A program made the position numbers and the translations under genes. Shown here piece by piece: positions 44,170 through 55,105 of a DNA stretch of 64,000 bases (positions are counted from its first letter, which is position 1; the number at the start of each line of letters is the position of its first letter). Below the pieces are notes generated by a model. The model worked only from the letters and a program-made list of their open reading frames with translations, was not told where the DNA came from and did no database searches. The stretch comes from Simmondsia chinensis (taxonomy: Eukaryota > Streptophyta > Magnoliopsida > Caryophyllales > Simmondsiaceae): the NCBI GenBank assembly GCA_018398585.1, contig JAGTTD010000026.1:1679001-1743000 (forward strand), in the 5' to 3' direction.

Positions 44170-45344
44170 CTTTCTATATTTTATATGGAATTTATCGTTT
44201 AGATTTAAACATTTTTTTTTACTTAGGTATCCTGACATCTCAAAATGTAAAGTGAAGGTAAAAATTTATCAATCAAATACCATCAGCTTGAAATCTGTTA
44301 CAAACCAAACCCGACTAAGCTAACAAACACATATTAAGTATCGAAATATAAGTTTATATTATATTGATAGTAAGAAAAGGGAGGAAGAATTAGAGAGAAT
44401 TTAGGGAGACAGAGAGAAATACATCAACACATCACATAGCATGAAAGAATATCTAATTACCCTATGTGTGTATATATATACTAGAGGGCAGGGGGAATGG
44501 TACTGACGAGGTGTCCCTGATGAGGTGGCGGTGATGATGTGGCATGGGAGGTCGATGATGTGGTAGTTGGGCCGGCTCGAGACTGATCAAGGCATGACCC
44601 TCGGTAATATTCCTATCAAACTCAGTAAATTTTTTTTTTTTGAAAAGTGTTGACAATGAACACATTTGTAATGATATATATGTAATTTTTGTTGGAAAAT
44701 GATTTTTTTTAACCAAAAGTAATGATGATTAATAAATACTATTTCAATAATATATAAGTATTTTCTACTAGAAACTAACAGAGTTTTTATCATGATTCAC
44801 TAAATTTTCTGAAAAATATTGATATAGCTCATATATAGTATCTTAATCATGTATTATATCAATATTTTTCATTAAAAATTGGTTGAACTAGGACAAAATC
44901 ACCGGATGCGACATAGGGTATATATCTAGGTGATGCGTACAATTTTCAGACATTAGGGTACCTTATTGTATATATATTGAAATGTCATGATATTTATGTG
45001 ATAAATAATCAAACCAAAGGATAGCCAAAGAAAATTTTCATATATGTACGATCTGAAAAGTTTTCCGGATCTGGAAAATTTTAGACTGAAATTGCACTGG
45101 CATCTCCACCTACCAACACCCGCCATGGCCCAGAGAGAGAGGCCACTATAGCGCGCCAGAGCGAGTGAGAGAAAGAGAAAACAAAGATCGTGCATTATCA
45201 TTTTGAAAAAGGAAAACATTATAATGCTTTGCTAATTGAGTTAAAATCAATATTACATTTTGGTTGAGTTTATATATAATTTAAGCAAAGTCAGACGTAT
45301 GAACCAAATGGAGTACTAACAATGCTAATGTAGGTAAATATTTT
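44170..45344. other. Intergenic DNA with AT-rich family 1 fragments
   Basis: 44215-44280 and 44930-45015 carry family-1 phrases (TACTTAGGTATCCTGACATC; GGGTACCTTATTGTATATAT). 45040-45190 is GC-richer and would encode a short ATG-led peptide on the minus strand; I do not accept it as a gene. Confidence 0.4.
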
Positions 45345-46140
45345 GATGCAGCCCGTTAACGACATGGAGCCTTGGCAAGTACGGAGACGCGGCTGGCGAA
45401 GAACTTGAGTTTTTGTAGGATTAGCTTTATTTATTTGTAATTATCTTCTAATTATTTTTTTAGTCTTTTATTCTTAGTCAACTAGTTTCTCTATTTAAAC
45501 AAGAGGAAATCTAGGGTTTTAGCATTCATAATTTTAGATTTAGGGCCTGTTTGGGATTGCTGTGAAAAAATTGCTTATTTGAAAAGCACTTTCCGTAAAA
45601 ACACTTATATAAAAAGCGTTGTTTTGAAGAAGTAATTCGTGTTTGGCTCAACCAGTCAAAAGCGCTTATTTTATTATTGTTAGTGTTTGGTCAGTGTTTA
45701 AGAAAAATACTTTTTTAGTCAAATTACCGAAAAGGACCAAATTAGTTGGGTAGAAGGTCTGTGTTTTGAAAGATAATAGGGTATAATGTAATTTTAATCT
45801 TTGAGTAGGGATATATTTGTCTTCAACGTTTTAAGCTTTTGATTCTGCTTGTGCCTATAATCAGAAGCACCAAATTTCTGCTTCTGCTTATAAGAAGAAA
45901 AACAGCTTCTGCTTTTGATAAAAAACACTTTTTGATGTTTGTCAAACACCCTTCAAATTTCAGAAAAGTAGTTTTTTCATAAAAATGTACTTATTTCCCC
46001 AGAATAAGCAATGCCAAACAGGCCCTTAATTTCAAGAGTTTCTAGAGTTTTCTCTCTTTCTCGGATTGTGAGAAATTGAGCAACTCCCCCCCCTTCTCCC
46101 CTTATTTTACTATTTTGGTAATAAAATTAAAGAAAGGCCA
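45345..46140 (+). repeat. LTR-like fragment interrupted by a Tourist-like MITE
   Basis: 45345-45539 and 46026-46140 join to a unit with GGAGACGCGGCTGG, CTATTTAAACAAGAGGAAATC, CTAGGGTTTTAG and TTTTCTCTCTTTCTCGG. These resemble the promoter/leader part of a plant gypsy LTR. The boundaries are uncertain and no retrotransposon genes adjoin. Confidence 0.4.
45543..46025. mobile_element. Tourist-like MITE (PIF/Harbinger type)
   Basis: The 483-bp element is flanked by TTA at 45540-45542 and 46026-46028. The ends GGGCCTGTTTGGGATTGCT and, inverted, AGCAATGCCAAACAGGCCC match at 17 of 19 positions. The core has AAAAGCGCTT, GCTTCTGCTT and AGAAGCACC phrases. No coding sequence. Confidence 0.85.
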
Positions 46141-46254
46141 TTGAACCTTTCCATTTCCAAATTTTTTATGTTTTGCGGTGCATCGTATTTAAACTTTTTA
46201 AGATGATTCTTTTGAAAATTAAAAAGTTACAGGGGGAAAAAAATTATTTTTCTT

Positions 46255-46955
46255 AGAGTAGCGGGTTTGGGGTCTGGGTTTGTGAATTTAGGTTGAATTT
46301 GTGTTGACCCACTTAACCACTTAATTTGGGTTCAGTTTGATTTTAACCCGTTTAGGTAATTAGGTTAAATTTGGATTTGACCCTTGTAACTTGTTTTCAC
46401 ACTTGACCCGTTTATATCGTTATGTTAGATATTTGAGTGATATTCAACTGTTGTTATAGATACATTATTGGTAGCATCTCACATAAGACGATTTTAACTA
46501 TATTTATAATAATTTGATAATTTATTTTTACAATTATAAATATGCCATGTATTTGGCCTTGTGCCTTTCTGTTGATTTTTTTGGATAATTAGCGACATTG
46601 TTGTAATACAAAGCAGGCAACTCAAACAAACGAGCCCTAAGTTAACCCGTCAATGGATGGAGATCAAAACATAAAAAATAATTTTTTGTATTTATTGTTA
46701 TTATCAACCATGAGGTCGATTATTAACATGTTAATAAGTTGACAAACTATAATTTAATGACAAAATTACTAATATAATTAAATAGGTAACTCGAGGGTTA
46801 CCCTTCTAATAATTGGATTGAGAAAGAATTAAGAGTTCCTAACCTGTTTAATAAATAAGTCGGGTTTGTATCAACTCCATTTCTAAAACTTCTCATACAA
46901 TGCGAACACGAATACATCTCGACATGATATACATTTACTGGCTCTAATGTCTGGT
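46255..46955. repeat. hAT-type MITE ('AACCCGTTTAGGT' family) with a LINE 3' end inside
   Basis: TTTAACCCGTTTAGGTAATT and TTGACCCGTTTATATCG near the left and ATAAGTCGGGTTTGTATC plus AATGCGAACACGAATAC near the right match 34075-34600 in reverse. The LINE scrap at 46578-46650 interrupts it. Confidence 0.5.
46578..46650 (-). mobile_element. L1-type LINE 3' end, 5'-truncated
   Basis: TTTTTTTGGATAATTAGCGACATTG corresponds, on the minus strand, to a '...GTCGCTAATTATCCAAAAAAA' tail. The same tail closes the LINE fragments at 46970 and 54727. Only about 70 bp survive. Confidence 0.6.
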
Positions 46956-46969
46956 AGTTTCTTACTTCC

Positions 46970-47705
46970 TACGTTTTTTTCGATAATTAGCGACAAAGTC
47001 GCGGAATAAAGCAGGCCAGTCGATAAAGCGAGACCCGAGACCACTTACACAAGAGCGGGGAAACAAGAGACACCAAAACAATTCAAAACAAAAAGACAAT
47101 CAAAAACAGGAAGATTATGACCCACAAACACGAAAACACAGGGCGAACGAAAGCAACAAAACCAACCAAACGACAGGAACAAGGAACAAATGTCACGCAG
47201 AAACTTGCTGGATACTAGGACTCGGGAAAGAAGGATTACAGCTCTTGCTCAAGAGCAGGGCACTCTCAACTGAAAACTCTTCACAGTGCATCAATAGCCA
47301 GAAACACATATCACCGCCTTCTATGTAGAATAACACTCACCCTAGTCGGCTCAACGCCCTCAAATTCCAAACCTAATCTTTTTCCCATCTCAATTACTTG
47401 GACAGCTTCTTCAGTTTGACCAGCATCAATGACGTGGTTGCCTCGATTCGCCAGATTCTTCTTCTTCTTCTTCCCAGTGTTCTTCGACAGCTTCTGAGTG
47501 TTACTTCCGGGCGACATTTCCTTCAAGAATACTTGAAGCTCCCGCTTCTCCTTCTCTTTCGCCTTATGCTTTAGGGCTCGCCTACTCCATTTTATCATCT
47601 CCATTTTCTCCTTTTTCCTTCGAAGTATGTTGGATCCCTCCTCAAACGACACTGGCACATGGTAGTTCTCGGGAATACTATCCTCTAATTGACGATGACT
47701 TATAA
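46970..47705 (-). mobile_element. L1-type LINE fragment: ORF1 end joined to 3' UTR, no ORF2
   Basis: On the minus strand it runs from about 47705 (ORF1 already open) to the ORF1 stop near 47308. Then come about 330 bp of T-rich 3' UTR and the tail GTCGCTAATTATCGAAAAAA at 46976-46995. No endonuclease or reverse transcriptase lies between ORF1 and the tail. Confidence 0.7.
47308..47702 (-). pseudogene. LINE ORF1 C-terminal fragment
   Basis: The open minus-strand frame starts before the first Met (47658) with SHRQLEDSIPENYHVP. It is Lys/Arg-rich in the middle and ends AVQVIEMGKRLGLEFEG...RR plus stop. The 'A..V.E.GK.LGL.F.G' motif near the end of ORF1 is typical of plant L1 elements and is also present at 60510-60560 (VIEIGEKVGLNFDG). 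It is truncated upstream, so it is not a functional gene. Confidence 0.65.
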
Positions 47706-47761
47706 TGTAATAAAATTGGTAAAAGCCCCAGCTTTGCTTTTCTCACTTCACTTTCTCTTTA

Positions 47762-48210
47762 GTTAAGGAAAATTATTATTTAGGTACCTTAAGATTTGAA
47801 TAATTATCACTTAGATATATTGACATTTTAATATATACGAATGGAGTATCGTGAGGTTTGAATATTTTGTCACATAAATACTCTATGTCAAAATTTGATG
47901 ATTTTTTTGTAAAATCTGGCCAACTTTATATAAAAATACTAATATAATACGTAATTAAGATAGTATATATGAGTCATTTTTTATCCATTGAATGTTGATG
48001 TAAACTACCTAAACATTGTAACAATAGTTTGCCATTATTGCACTTTTCAGTATAAATCATCAAATTCTTATGAAGATATTGATATATTGTCTAAACTGGA
48101 TTCAATTTTAGTATTTTTCAATAAAAATCTATCGAATTGAAATGTCAAAGTAACCAAGAGATAAATGTTTAAACCTCGGAATATCTAAGTGATAATTTCT
48201 GTTTTATCAA
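47762..48210. repeat. AT-rich palindromic element, family 1
   Basis: This is the clearest copy. AAATTATTATTTAGGTACCT at the left is inverted at the right (AATATCTAAGTGATAATTT). Internal phrases are AATTATCACTTAGATATATT and TGTCACATAAATACTC. Confidence 0.65.
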
Positions 48211-48511
48211 ATTATCTATCTAAATCAAAAATTATAGAAACAATATTATATATTTGGAGTAACTGAAAAAATATTGAGGAACCCACTGAACAATGAGAGC
48301 CCTCTCATATATTTATAAGATAGGAGTACAATAGAAGTTTACATAAGCCTTGGGCTCAGATGGCCATTAACAACCTAGACATTGCATTCTAACTTCCTTC
48401 TCAATCCTAACATTAACGGGTCTTTGTTTATGAAGTCGAGGATGGAGTCAATCCGGTTTAGGCCCATAACATACTACTGTTTAATATTTATGGTTCTATA
48501 TATACATATTA

Positions 48512-48575
48512 GGGTTGTGTGACCTTGCGTAGGCAGGAGCCCTTGAGGCATTGGGTATGTTCCTTTTTTACAAAA
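48512..48575 (+). mobile_element. Au-type 3' domain, short 5'-truncated copy
   Basis: GACCTTGCGTAGGCAGGAGC, then CCTTGAGGCATTGGGTATGTTCC and a T run. It is the last 60 bp of the 5S-headed SINE's 3' domain, with the T-rich tail type. Confidence 0.7.
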
Positions 48576-48620
48576 TTACTTCATGTACTATTCTCGTAAT
48601 AGTAAAATTATATGCTCCCC

Positions 48621-51600
48621 TAGTGGTGGCCAACGGGCCGGGTCGGCCCGGAAACCGGCTCGGCCCGGCCCGTTTTTGGCCCGGCCCAGCCCGCACGGTA
48701 CTGTAGCGGGCAGGGCCGGGCCTCGGGCCTTTTTTTTAGGGCTTGGACCCGGCCCGGCCCAAAAGAGCCAACGGCAAAAAAAAAAAAAAAAAAATTATAT
48801 ATATTTTTTTTCTATAAATACTTAAACCTCCCCAACTCATTTTCTCACAAAATCTTCAATTCTCTCTTCTCTCTCTATACATTCATCATCTCCCATCTTC
48901 TCTAATTTGCTAATTGCAAAATTGTGCTATAAAGTTCGAAGTTCGTAAAGTATTTGGCTGAAGTGTGAATTTCATTGTTCTCTCATTTCGGTAATTTTAG
49001 TATCGTAATTTTTTTTGATTCGCAATTTTAGTTATTTAATTTGCATTACTACTTGCATTTTATAAATAATAATCATTTATACTAATATGGCACACAACTC
49101 TTCATCATCTGGAGCCGGTCGTGCTAGTTCTAGCTCTTCTCAGCCACCCAGAATCCCAAAAAGGACTAGAATTGTCTTACTTGATACTGAAGAACGAGCT
49201 TTTATACAACCAGACCCAACACCCCAATACTCTGATGATAGCAGAGATTATAACTTTTCACAACCATAAGATTATCATGAGTCAGGTAGTGGTGGGGTTG
49301 GAGACTCACAAACTGATGAGGAACCCACCCCCACCACAGATGCCCAGCCTGAATCTAGTACCTTGACTAGTAGGCGTACAACTAGTGGGGTATGGAAGCA
49401 CTTTACCCTTAATAAGACAACTAATAAAGCAACCTGTAAATTATGTGACCCACTTAAGAATTTTAGCCATCAACCCGGCAGTGGGACGGGCACACTAAAT
49501 AGACATATACTTAGGTGCCACCCCGAGCAATTCCCGGAAAAGAGCCAACAACGTTTAGTACAGCAAGTGACCGGTGCACTTGCTAATTTTAGGTTCTCTC
49601 AGGAGAGCAACCATAGGGGGCTAGCTAAATATATAATTTTGAGTGAAAGGCCTTTTAGTACCGGCGAAAACCCACATTTCGTCGACTACCTCCAACGAAA
49701 TGTGAACCCCGCAATTGTGAGGATTCCTCGGAACACCGTAAAGCGGGACGCTTTTACGTTGTACCACAATCTTAAAATTGGGATACATACACTTTTTGCG
49801 ACGAACACGAGCATGTTCTCGTTGACGTCGGACGTATGGAAGTCCAAACCCGGCCAACCTTATATGTGCATAACGGCACACTGGACCGATGAATCCTTCA
49901 TCATCCAGAAGAGAATAATTCATTTTGGGCTTTTAGATTGCCCCCATACTGCGGAGGTAATTACGGGTGCGATTATGTCGGCAGTCCGCGATTGGGGCAT
50001 AGAACAACATATCTTCAGTATTACGTTTGACAGTGCTTCCAATAACACTGCATCCGTAGCACATTTAATTAGGAAAATGAGACCCATGTTAGGTGGGAAG
50101 TGTTTTCATATTCGTTGCATCTGTCACATTTTGCATTTAATGGTAATGGATGGTTTAGATCTTATAGACGCATCCCTTGCCACCTTAAGATCTGTAATAA
50201 TATCAATTAAAGCATCCGTCGCTAGGAAAAAAAGATTTAAAAATGTATGTAGGTTGCATAACATAGAATATAAACAATTTAAATTAGACTCCAAGTCTAG
50301 GTGGTCGTCTACGGTAGTAATGTTAGAGCGCATTCTACCATACAAAGACGCTCTGATGGAATTCGCCCAGGAAAATCGTGTAGAATGGCGCGATTACAAC
50401 CTGGACGGTATACATTGGGAGACAATAGATAAAATTTGTAAATTTTTTAGCATGTTTAAAGACGCGACAATATTTTTTTCGGGTTGCTACTATCCGACCA
50501 TGCCTCAAGCAATATCAACATTGCTTGATATTGTAAATTGGATGGTGGTTAATCAATCCAACCCCATTTTGTTCGGATCGATTGCAGCAATGAAAGAAAA
50601 GCTTGCCAAATATTTTTCTAAACTACCTCTTACTTACTGCTTTGCTACTATTTTAGACCCTCGTTGTAAACGCTCAGGTTTCAACTTGTTTTGCCAACAT
50701 TTTTTCACGTATTTGAATCCTTCTCTTAATATCGACACTTTCATTGCCGATGTCGATAACGACTTGCATAGTTTATTTTCTCAATATTGCCGTCAATTAG
50801 CGTCCAATAATCCTAGTACTGCTGCAGTAGGATCTTCCACATCTAGTGGAAGTAGTTCACACACGTCATATTCGTGGAAATTGTTGGAGCAATTTACGCC
50901 CACAGCAGCCCCCACATCATGTGACGAGTTAGATTATTATTTGCGGACACCGATGGTCCATATTTTCGGGCCGCCGGGCAACCCGAATTTTGATTTGTTA
51001 CAATGGTGGAACACAAACCAAACCCAGTATTCCGTGCTTTCCACCATGGCACGTGATATACTAAGTTGTCCGGTGTCTTCAGTAGCATCGGAGTGTGCTT
51101 TCAGTCTTGGTGGCAGGTTGCTTGGAACGAAGAGGGCGAAGTTATCGCCGTCGAGCTTGGAGATGTCCGTGTGCTTGAAGGATTGTCTGCTAGCTGAGGC
51201 AAGAGATCAACAGAGAATGAAGATAGATTCATCGAGCGATGAAGAAGACGACCGCACAACTGATACGTCAAATGATGGCGTAGAAACCCCCCGATATGAC
51301 TGATATCAAGATTCAAGACTTTTGTATCTTAATTATTTACTTTCAAATATTTACGTCAAAAGATGACCGCACACTCCATATGTCAAACTTTATATTTTTA
51401 AATATTAGGCCCCAACTTTGTATTTGTATTTGATACGTTATTTATTTACTGATATTTTTTTGATAATTACTTGTTGTATATTGTATTTTATTTATTATAT
51501 ATATTTAGTATTATTTTTTTTGAACATGTATACTTGGAAAGAAATATATTTGTATCTCATATTATTTATCAATGAATTACAATAATTTTAGTACAAAACG

Positions 51601-51735
51601 ACTATTTATTTTTTAATTTTTTTTAATTTAGTTAAAAAGGCCGGGCCTGGAAGCCCTCGGGCCCGGCCTGCTATAGGGCCGGGCCAGCCGGGCCCAGGTC
51701 CAGGCCTGGCCCGACCCGGCCCACGGCCACCACTA
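48621..51735 (+). mobile_element. hAT transposon, nearly intact, 3.1 kb
   Basis: A perfect 8-bp duplication TGCTCCCC lies at 48613-48620 and 51736-51743. The terminal inverted repeats start TAGTGGTGGCC at both ends and continue imperfectly into GGGCCGGGTCGG. The subterminal 100 bp at each end are packed with GGCCCGGCCC / GGGCCGGGCC motifs, possible transposase binding sites. It contains one transposase gene (49087-51303). The exact duplication and clean ends point to a recent insertion. Confidence 0.96.
49087..51303 (+). pseudogene. hAT transposase, full length with one in-frame stop
   Basis: One frame runs from ATG 49087 to TGA 51301-51303 (738 residue positions), broken only by TAA at 49267-49269 (codon 61). 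A Ser-rich N-terminus is followed by a BED zinc finger (W-K-H-F, C117, C120, H140, H145), an RNase H-like core with SLTSDVWKS and ITFDSASNN (candidate catalytic Asp in each), and the C-terminal hAT dimerisation region (DELDYYLRTP...; SSVASECAFSLGGRLLGTKRAKLS), whose SE pair carries the expected catalytic Glu. The stop is one C-to-T change from CAA (Gln). No ATG follows the stop before the zinc finger, so without readthrough the finger and core are not made. The nucleotide frame is otherwise undamaged. Confidence 0.92.
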
Positions 51736-51836
51736 TGCTCCCCCTCCGTGGATATGGACTTCGGTTAAATCATGTACATTTTGATATTCTTAATTTTACT
51801 TCTAGTTAATTTAAAGTTTGATGTTTGCAGGTGATC

Positions 51837-52095
51837 CAGGGTTCATTTACCAGGCACTAAGATATCGGATCCCATTAGAACTCCGAAGTTAAGCGTGCTT
51901 GGGCGAGAGTAGTACTAGGATGGGTAACCTCCTGGAAAGTCTTTGTGTTGCCAATCCTATAAGGTTAGGGGTCCTCAAAAAAGCCTCTCGGCAGGGTTAT
52001 ACACTGAAGAGGTAAGACTGTGTACATCGTCCCCTCTCAGACCTTGCTTATGTGGGAGCCCGTAAGGCACTGAATCTGTTATTATTGTTATTATA
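51837..52095 (+). mobile_element. 5S-headed SINE, copy E (head variant 2)
   Basis: A perfect 16-bp duplication ATGTTTGCAGGTGATC lies at 51821-51836 and 52096-52111. The head is GGTTCATTTACCAGGCACTA rather than AAGAGGGCACC. The 5S-like block is well kept (GTTAAGCGTGCTTGGGCGAG; AGGATGGGTAACCTCC) and keeps a TTTGTGTTGCC remnant of the 5S end. The tail is (TTATTG)-like, close to the RTE (TTG)n. Confidence 0.93.
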
Positions 52096-52284
52096 ATGTT
52101 TGCAGGTGATCTTAACAAGACGATTGAAGTATCCTTAGTGGATTTCTTTTTTGGCATGCTTCTTGTTTTGAGTGTTCAAAAGGAGAGACACGTTGCTCTC
52201 TCTCCAAGGAGCCAAACACATGATTTCACATTGGATTCAGCTTTGTAACTGAACTATCTAGTTCAGTATAATATTATAATATTA

Positions 52285-52628
52285 GTTAATATATATATTG
52301 GATTGTATTTAGAGTCCGGTTATATTGAACTTTGTTTATGAGGTATAGGATTGGGCCAATCTTATTTAGACTCATGCCATATTAAGGTTTTCAATGTGGT
52401 GGCTTTATATATACACAAGAGGCTGTGTATGTTACCATTAGGGTTGAGAAAGATTGAGCGTTGAGGTGTCTCATGTATATACTCTAATGAAATAGTAAAA
52501 TTGTTGTGCTTTCCTCTGTGGCTGTAGGCTTCGATGGAACCACGAAAATTGCGGTGTTCTTCCCAATCTCTTTTTGTGTGATTGTTATTTCGATTTGTGG
52601 TTCGGTATTCTGTGAGTGGTCATAATAA
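52285..52628 (+). repeat. Solo LTR, copia-like, second copy
   Basis: It matches 4781-5099 through TTTGTTTATGAGGTATAGGATTG, GGCTTTATATATACACAAG, GATTGAGCGTTGAG and TGTGTGATTGTTATTTCG. It is followed by AGTGGTATCAGGAGCC, a good initiator-Met tRNA primer site. Confidence 0.65.
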
Positions 52629-52882
52629 GTGGTATCAGGAGCCAGTGTTTTGGCACGGGTCAAACCTATTAATGACATGGGTTAGACCCATATCGAACTA
52701 TGTCATAGGTCACGGAAAGGGTAGGGCTGACCCGTTTGAAAAGAAAAAGTTTAACTCGTGACCCAACCGACTTGTTAACGGTTTTGAGAAATAATTATAT
52801 TACAAGTTTGTACTACAGTAAATCACCTTTTGTAATTGGATAAACATATAACTTATACACGATATATTATAAGGATACATGG

Positions 52883-53164
52883 TGTTAAGGGGCAGACTTT
52901 TCCAAAAGCTTAAGCTGATGGGTGAAAGATTATAATTGGTTTTATACTCTAACATGTCCCTCATGCAAATACCCATTAGGCTTGAAGCATGGACGATACA
53001 CTAGTCCTCCCATATCTTGTGCTAGAAATATATTAATCGTTGGAGTGGGATTGTTGGGATTCAAACTCGTGACCACTTAGTCGACAAGGCTCTGATACCA
53101 TATTAAATAACTAATTATCCTAAAAGCTTAAACTGATGGATGAAAGTGATTTTATACTCTAACA
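52883..53164 (-). mobile_element. Complete TRIM/SMART-like element, 282 bp
   Basis: LTRs of 72 bp (52883-52954) and 64 bp (53101-53164) both read TGTTAGAGTATAAAA... on the minus strand. The 5-bp duplication CATGG is at 52878-52882 and 53165-53169. The primer site TGGTATCAGAGCC (complement of 53088-53100) touches the upstream LTR, and a purine run (TGAGGGACA) precedes the other. The internal part is only 146 bp with no ORF. So it is a full-length element of the smallest LTR class. Confidence 0.88.
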
Positions 53165-53169
53165 CATGG

Positions 53170-53791
53170 AACATATATAATATAAAAGACTTATTTTTAA
53201 TTAATAATATAACATAAAGTTAATTATTCAAGATGTGTTAAAGCTTCATTACTAAAAAGGAGGCCCACTGATCAGAACTCGGTTTAGACCCTTAAAATTT
53301 CGGGACCAACCCTATACTCATCTTACGTGGATCTAGCAAATTAAGTATGATATATCTACCCCACCTTGTATTGATGCTTAGCATTATCTAATAGTTATAT
53401 AAAACAATTGACACTTCGGAAAATTAGGAAGGCTGAATTTTGTAAGGGTGAAGTAGAAAGCTGAGTTGAATAAGGAGAGTCCAACGAGATTTTCTTCCCG
53501 GTCCTCTGAGATTAGGAATCATCATGGGTGATTCTTTTGAGGGTGAATGTACATTTGTTTCGGTGTATCGAGTTTATTTGTTTCCTTGTTGGTATTCGTC
53601 CTTTGTCTTTGTTCTTTTGTAGTTTTTCATTTTGTTTTGGTTATCGTGCTTTTAGGGTCGTTTTGCTATCGCGTTGAGGGCTACTTAGGGTGTTTCAGCC
53701 TCTCTTAGTCTTGTTTGGTTTGTGTCACTGGCATAGCTCTTGTCCACTTTGATATGGTTTTCTTTGCTTGATTTTTGCTTGTACAGTAGTG
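53170..53791. other. Intergenic, T-rich in its second half
   Basis: I see no gene. 53540-53790 is T-rich with TTTGTCTTTGTTCTTTTG phrases and could be LINE 3' UTR, but no anchor confirms it. Confidence 0.35.
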
Positions 53792-53812
53792 TGCTTTTTA
53801 GGATTATACCAA

Positions 53813-54054
53813 CAACAACAACAACAACAACAACAGACCATGTGTCTCAAGGGCTCCCGCATACGCAGGGTCTGGGAGGGGTGGATGTATACAGCCTTAC
53901 CCCTTTAAGGTGTAACCCTGCCGAAAGGTTGTTTCCGAGAACCCCTAACCTTATAGGGGTTGGCAATACGTGAACTTCCCAGGAGGTCACCCACCCTGGT
54001 GCTACCCTCGCCCATGCACGCTTAACTTCGGAGTTCTAACTGGTAAATGAACCT
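53813..54054 (-). mobile_element. 5S-headed SINE, copy F (head variant 2), minus strand
   Basis: A perfect 21-bp duplication lies at 53792-53812 and 54055-54075, the longest in the window. On the minus strand the head GGTTCATTTACCAG goes straight into TTAGAACTCCGAAGTTAAGC, with about 20 bases fewer than copy E. The 5S end and Au-type domain follow, with a long (TTG)n tail at the left. Confidence 0.93.
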
Positions 54055-54075
54055 TGCTTTTTAGGATTATACCAA

Positions 54076-54726
54076 TTATCGAAAAGTAAGGTTGAATGCT
54101 ATTTTCTTTTTAGATCTTTTACTTTTTTGCACTCAGCTTTTCCATTATATTTATTTATTTATTTTGGTTTAATATAATTATTAGGTGTTGGAGAATGATG
54201 ATTTTCAGACCCAACCTAACCACAACTGGTGAACAAAGGCCATTGAGGCAGTGGATATACTTTGTTCTTTTTTTTTTTTTATTAAATAAAATCTTTACAT
54301 AAATAATTTCATTAAAATATATTCTAGTACCTAAAGTTTAATAAAATTATTTTCTAGTCCATACATTTATTTAAAATTTTTTTTTAGTCACATGATTTTG
54401 TGAAATAATTTTTTAGTCTAACCACTATAAGAATTAAAAAAAAAAAAAGGTGATGCCATGCGACAAGAAGATGATAAAATACGATAGAAAAGGATATCAT
54501 TTACTAAAAAGGTGATGTTATAGACCTAAATGGTAATGTTGTATGCATGAAACGTGATGTCATACTCCACATCTAGACAAAAAAAAACCTATATCATTGT
54601 AACTCGTGGACTTAAAAATTTCACACAAAAAGTTTATGGATTAGAAATGAAATTCGATATACTTTGAAATACTAAAAATGTTATCAACACTTAATATATA
54701 GTAAAAAATGGGGTCGTTTACACCTT
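54076..54726. other. Intergenic DNA, AT-rich
   Basis: I see no gene. AGTTTAATAAAATTATTTTCTAG and related phrases (54330-54660) resemble the short AT-rich repeat also at 5180-5300 and 12715-12900. Confidence 0.35.
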
Positions 54727-55105
54727 TTTTTTGATAATTATCGGCGGAGCCAAAGTACATACGCGGCGAGACCTTACCATCCCGTAAACGGAGATGGGTA
54801 TAAAATCCAGATCAAAACGGGAAAAATCAGACACCAAAGACCAAACGGGACAACATCACGCAAACAGGAAAGGACCAGCGGCTAATAGGGCCACAGTTGA
54901 ATCCAAAGCGGGCACACACACGGCCACATTTTCCAATCAGAGATGAACAACCTCAAGAGGGTGGAAACCAGGAGAAGGAAAGCCCCCCACCCAGGCATTG
55001 CAAGCACAGTGCCAGAAATGGGGCCAGACAGGGAGGGTACCGAGACCGCAACACAAGGAAAGGGACGGACAATCCAGAATTGTGGGTGAAATCAGAAAGA
55101 TTCAT
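54727..55105 (-). mobile_element. L1-type LINE 3' UTR, 5'-truncated, minus strand
   Basis: The low end TTTTTTTTGATAATTATCGG is the LINE tail complemented. The approximately 370 bp above it are, on the minus strand, T/G-rich 3' UTR like that at 60600-60895 and 46995-47300. No ORF1 remains. Confidence 0.65.

Larger units (their letters stand above)
48430..51800 (+). repeat. Third copia-like LTR copy, broken by a SINE tail and the hAT element
   Basis: 48440-48510 (GTTTATGAAG...TTTAGGCCCATAACA...GGTTCTATATATACATATTAG) matches the first half of the LTR at 4781-5099. 48590-48612 plus 51744-51790 (AATAGTAAAATTATA / CTCCGTGGATATGG) matches its second half. The Au-type tail at 48512-48575 and the hAT element at 48621-51735 are inserted into it. 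Confidence 0.55.

Noticed and set aside
44953..45219. Minus-strand ORF starting MAGVGRWRC
   Set aside because: Only the first 30 codons have gene-like composition; the rest is AT-rich family 1 sequence, and no further exon is visible.
49363..51303. Transposase starting at 49363
   Set aside because: The codon there is TTG, not ATG, and lies within the upstream frame that begins at ATG 49087. The better reading is one gene with a stop at codon 61.
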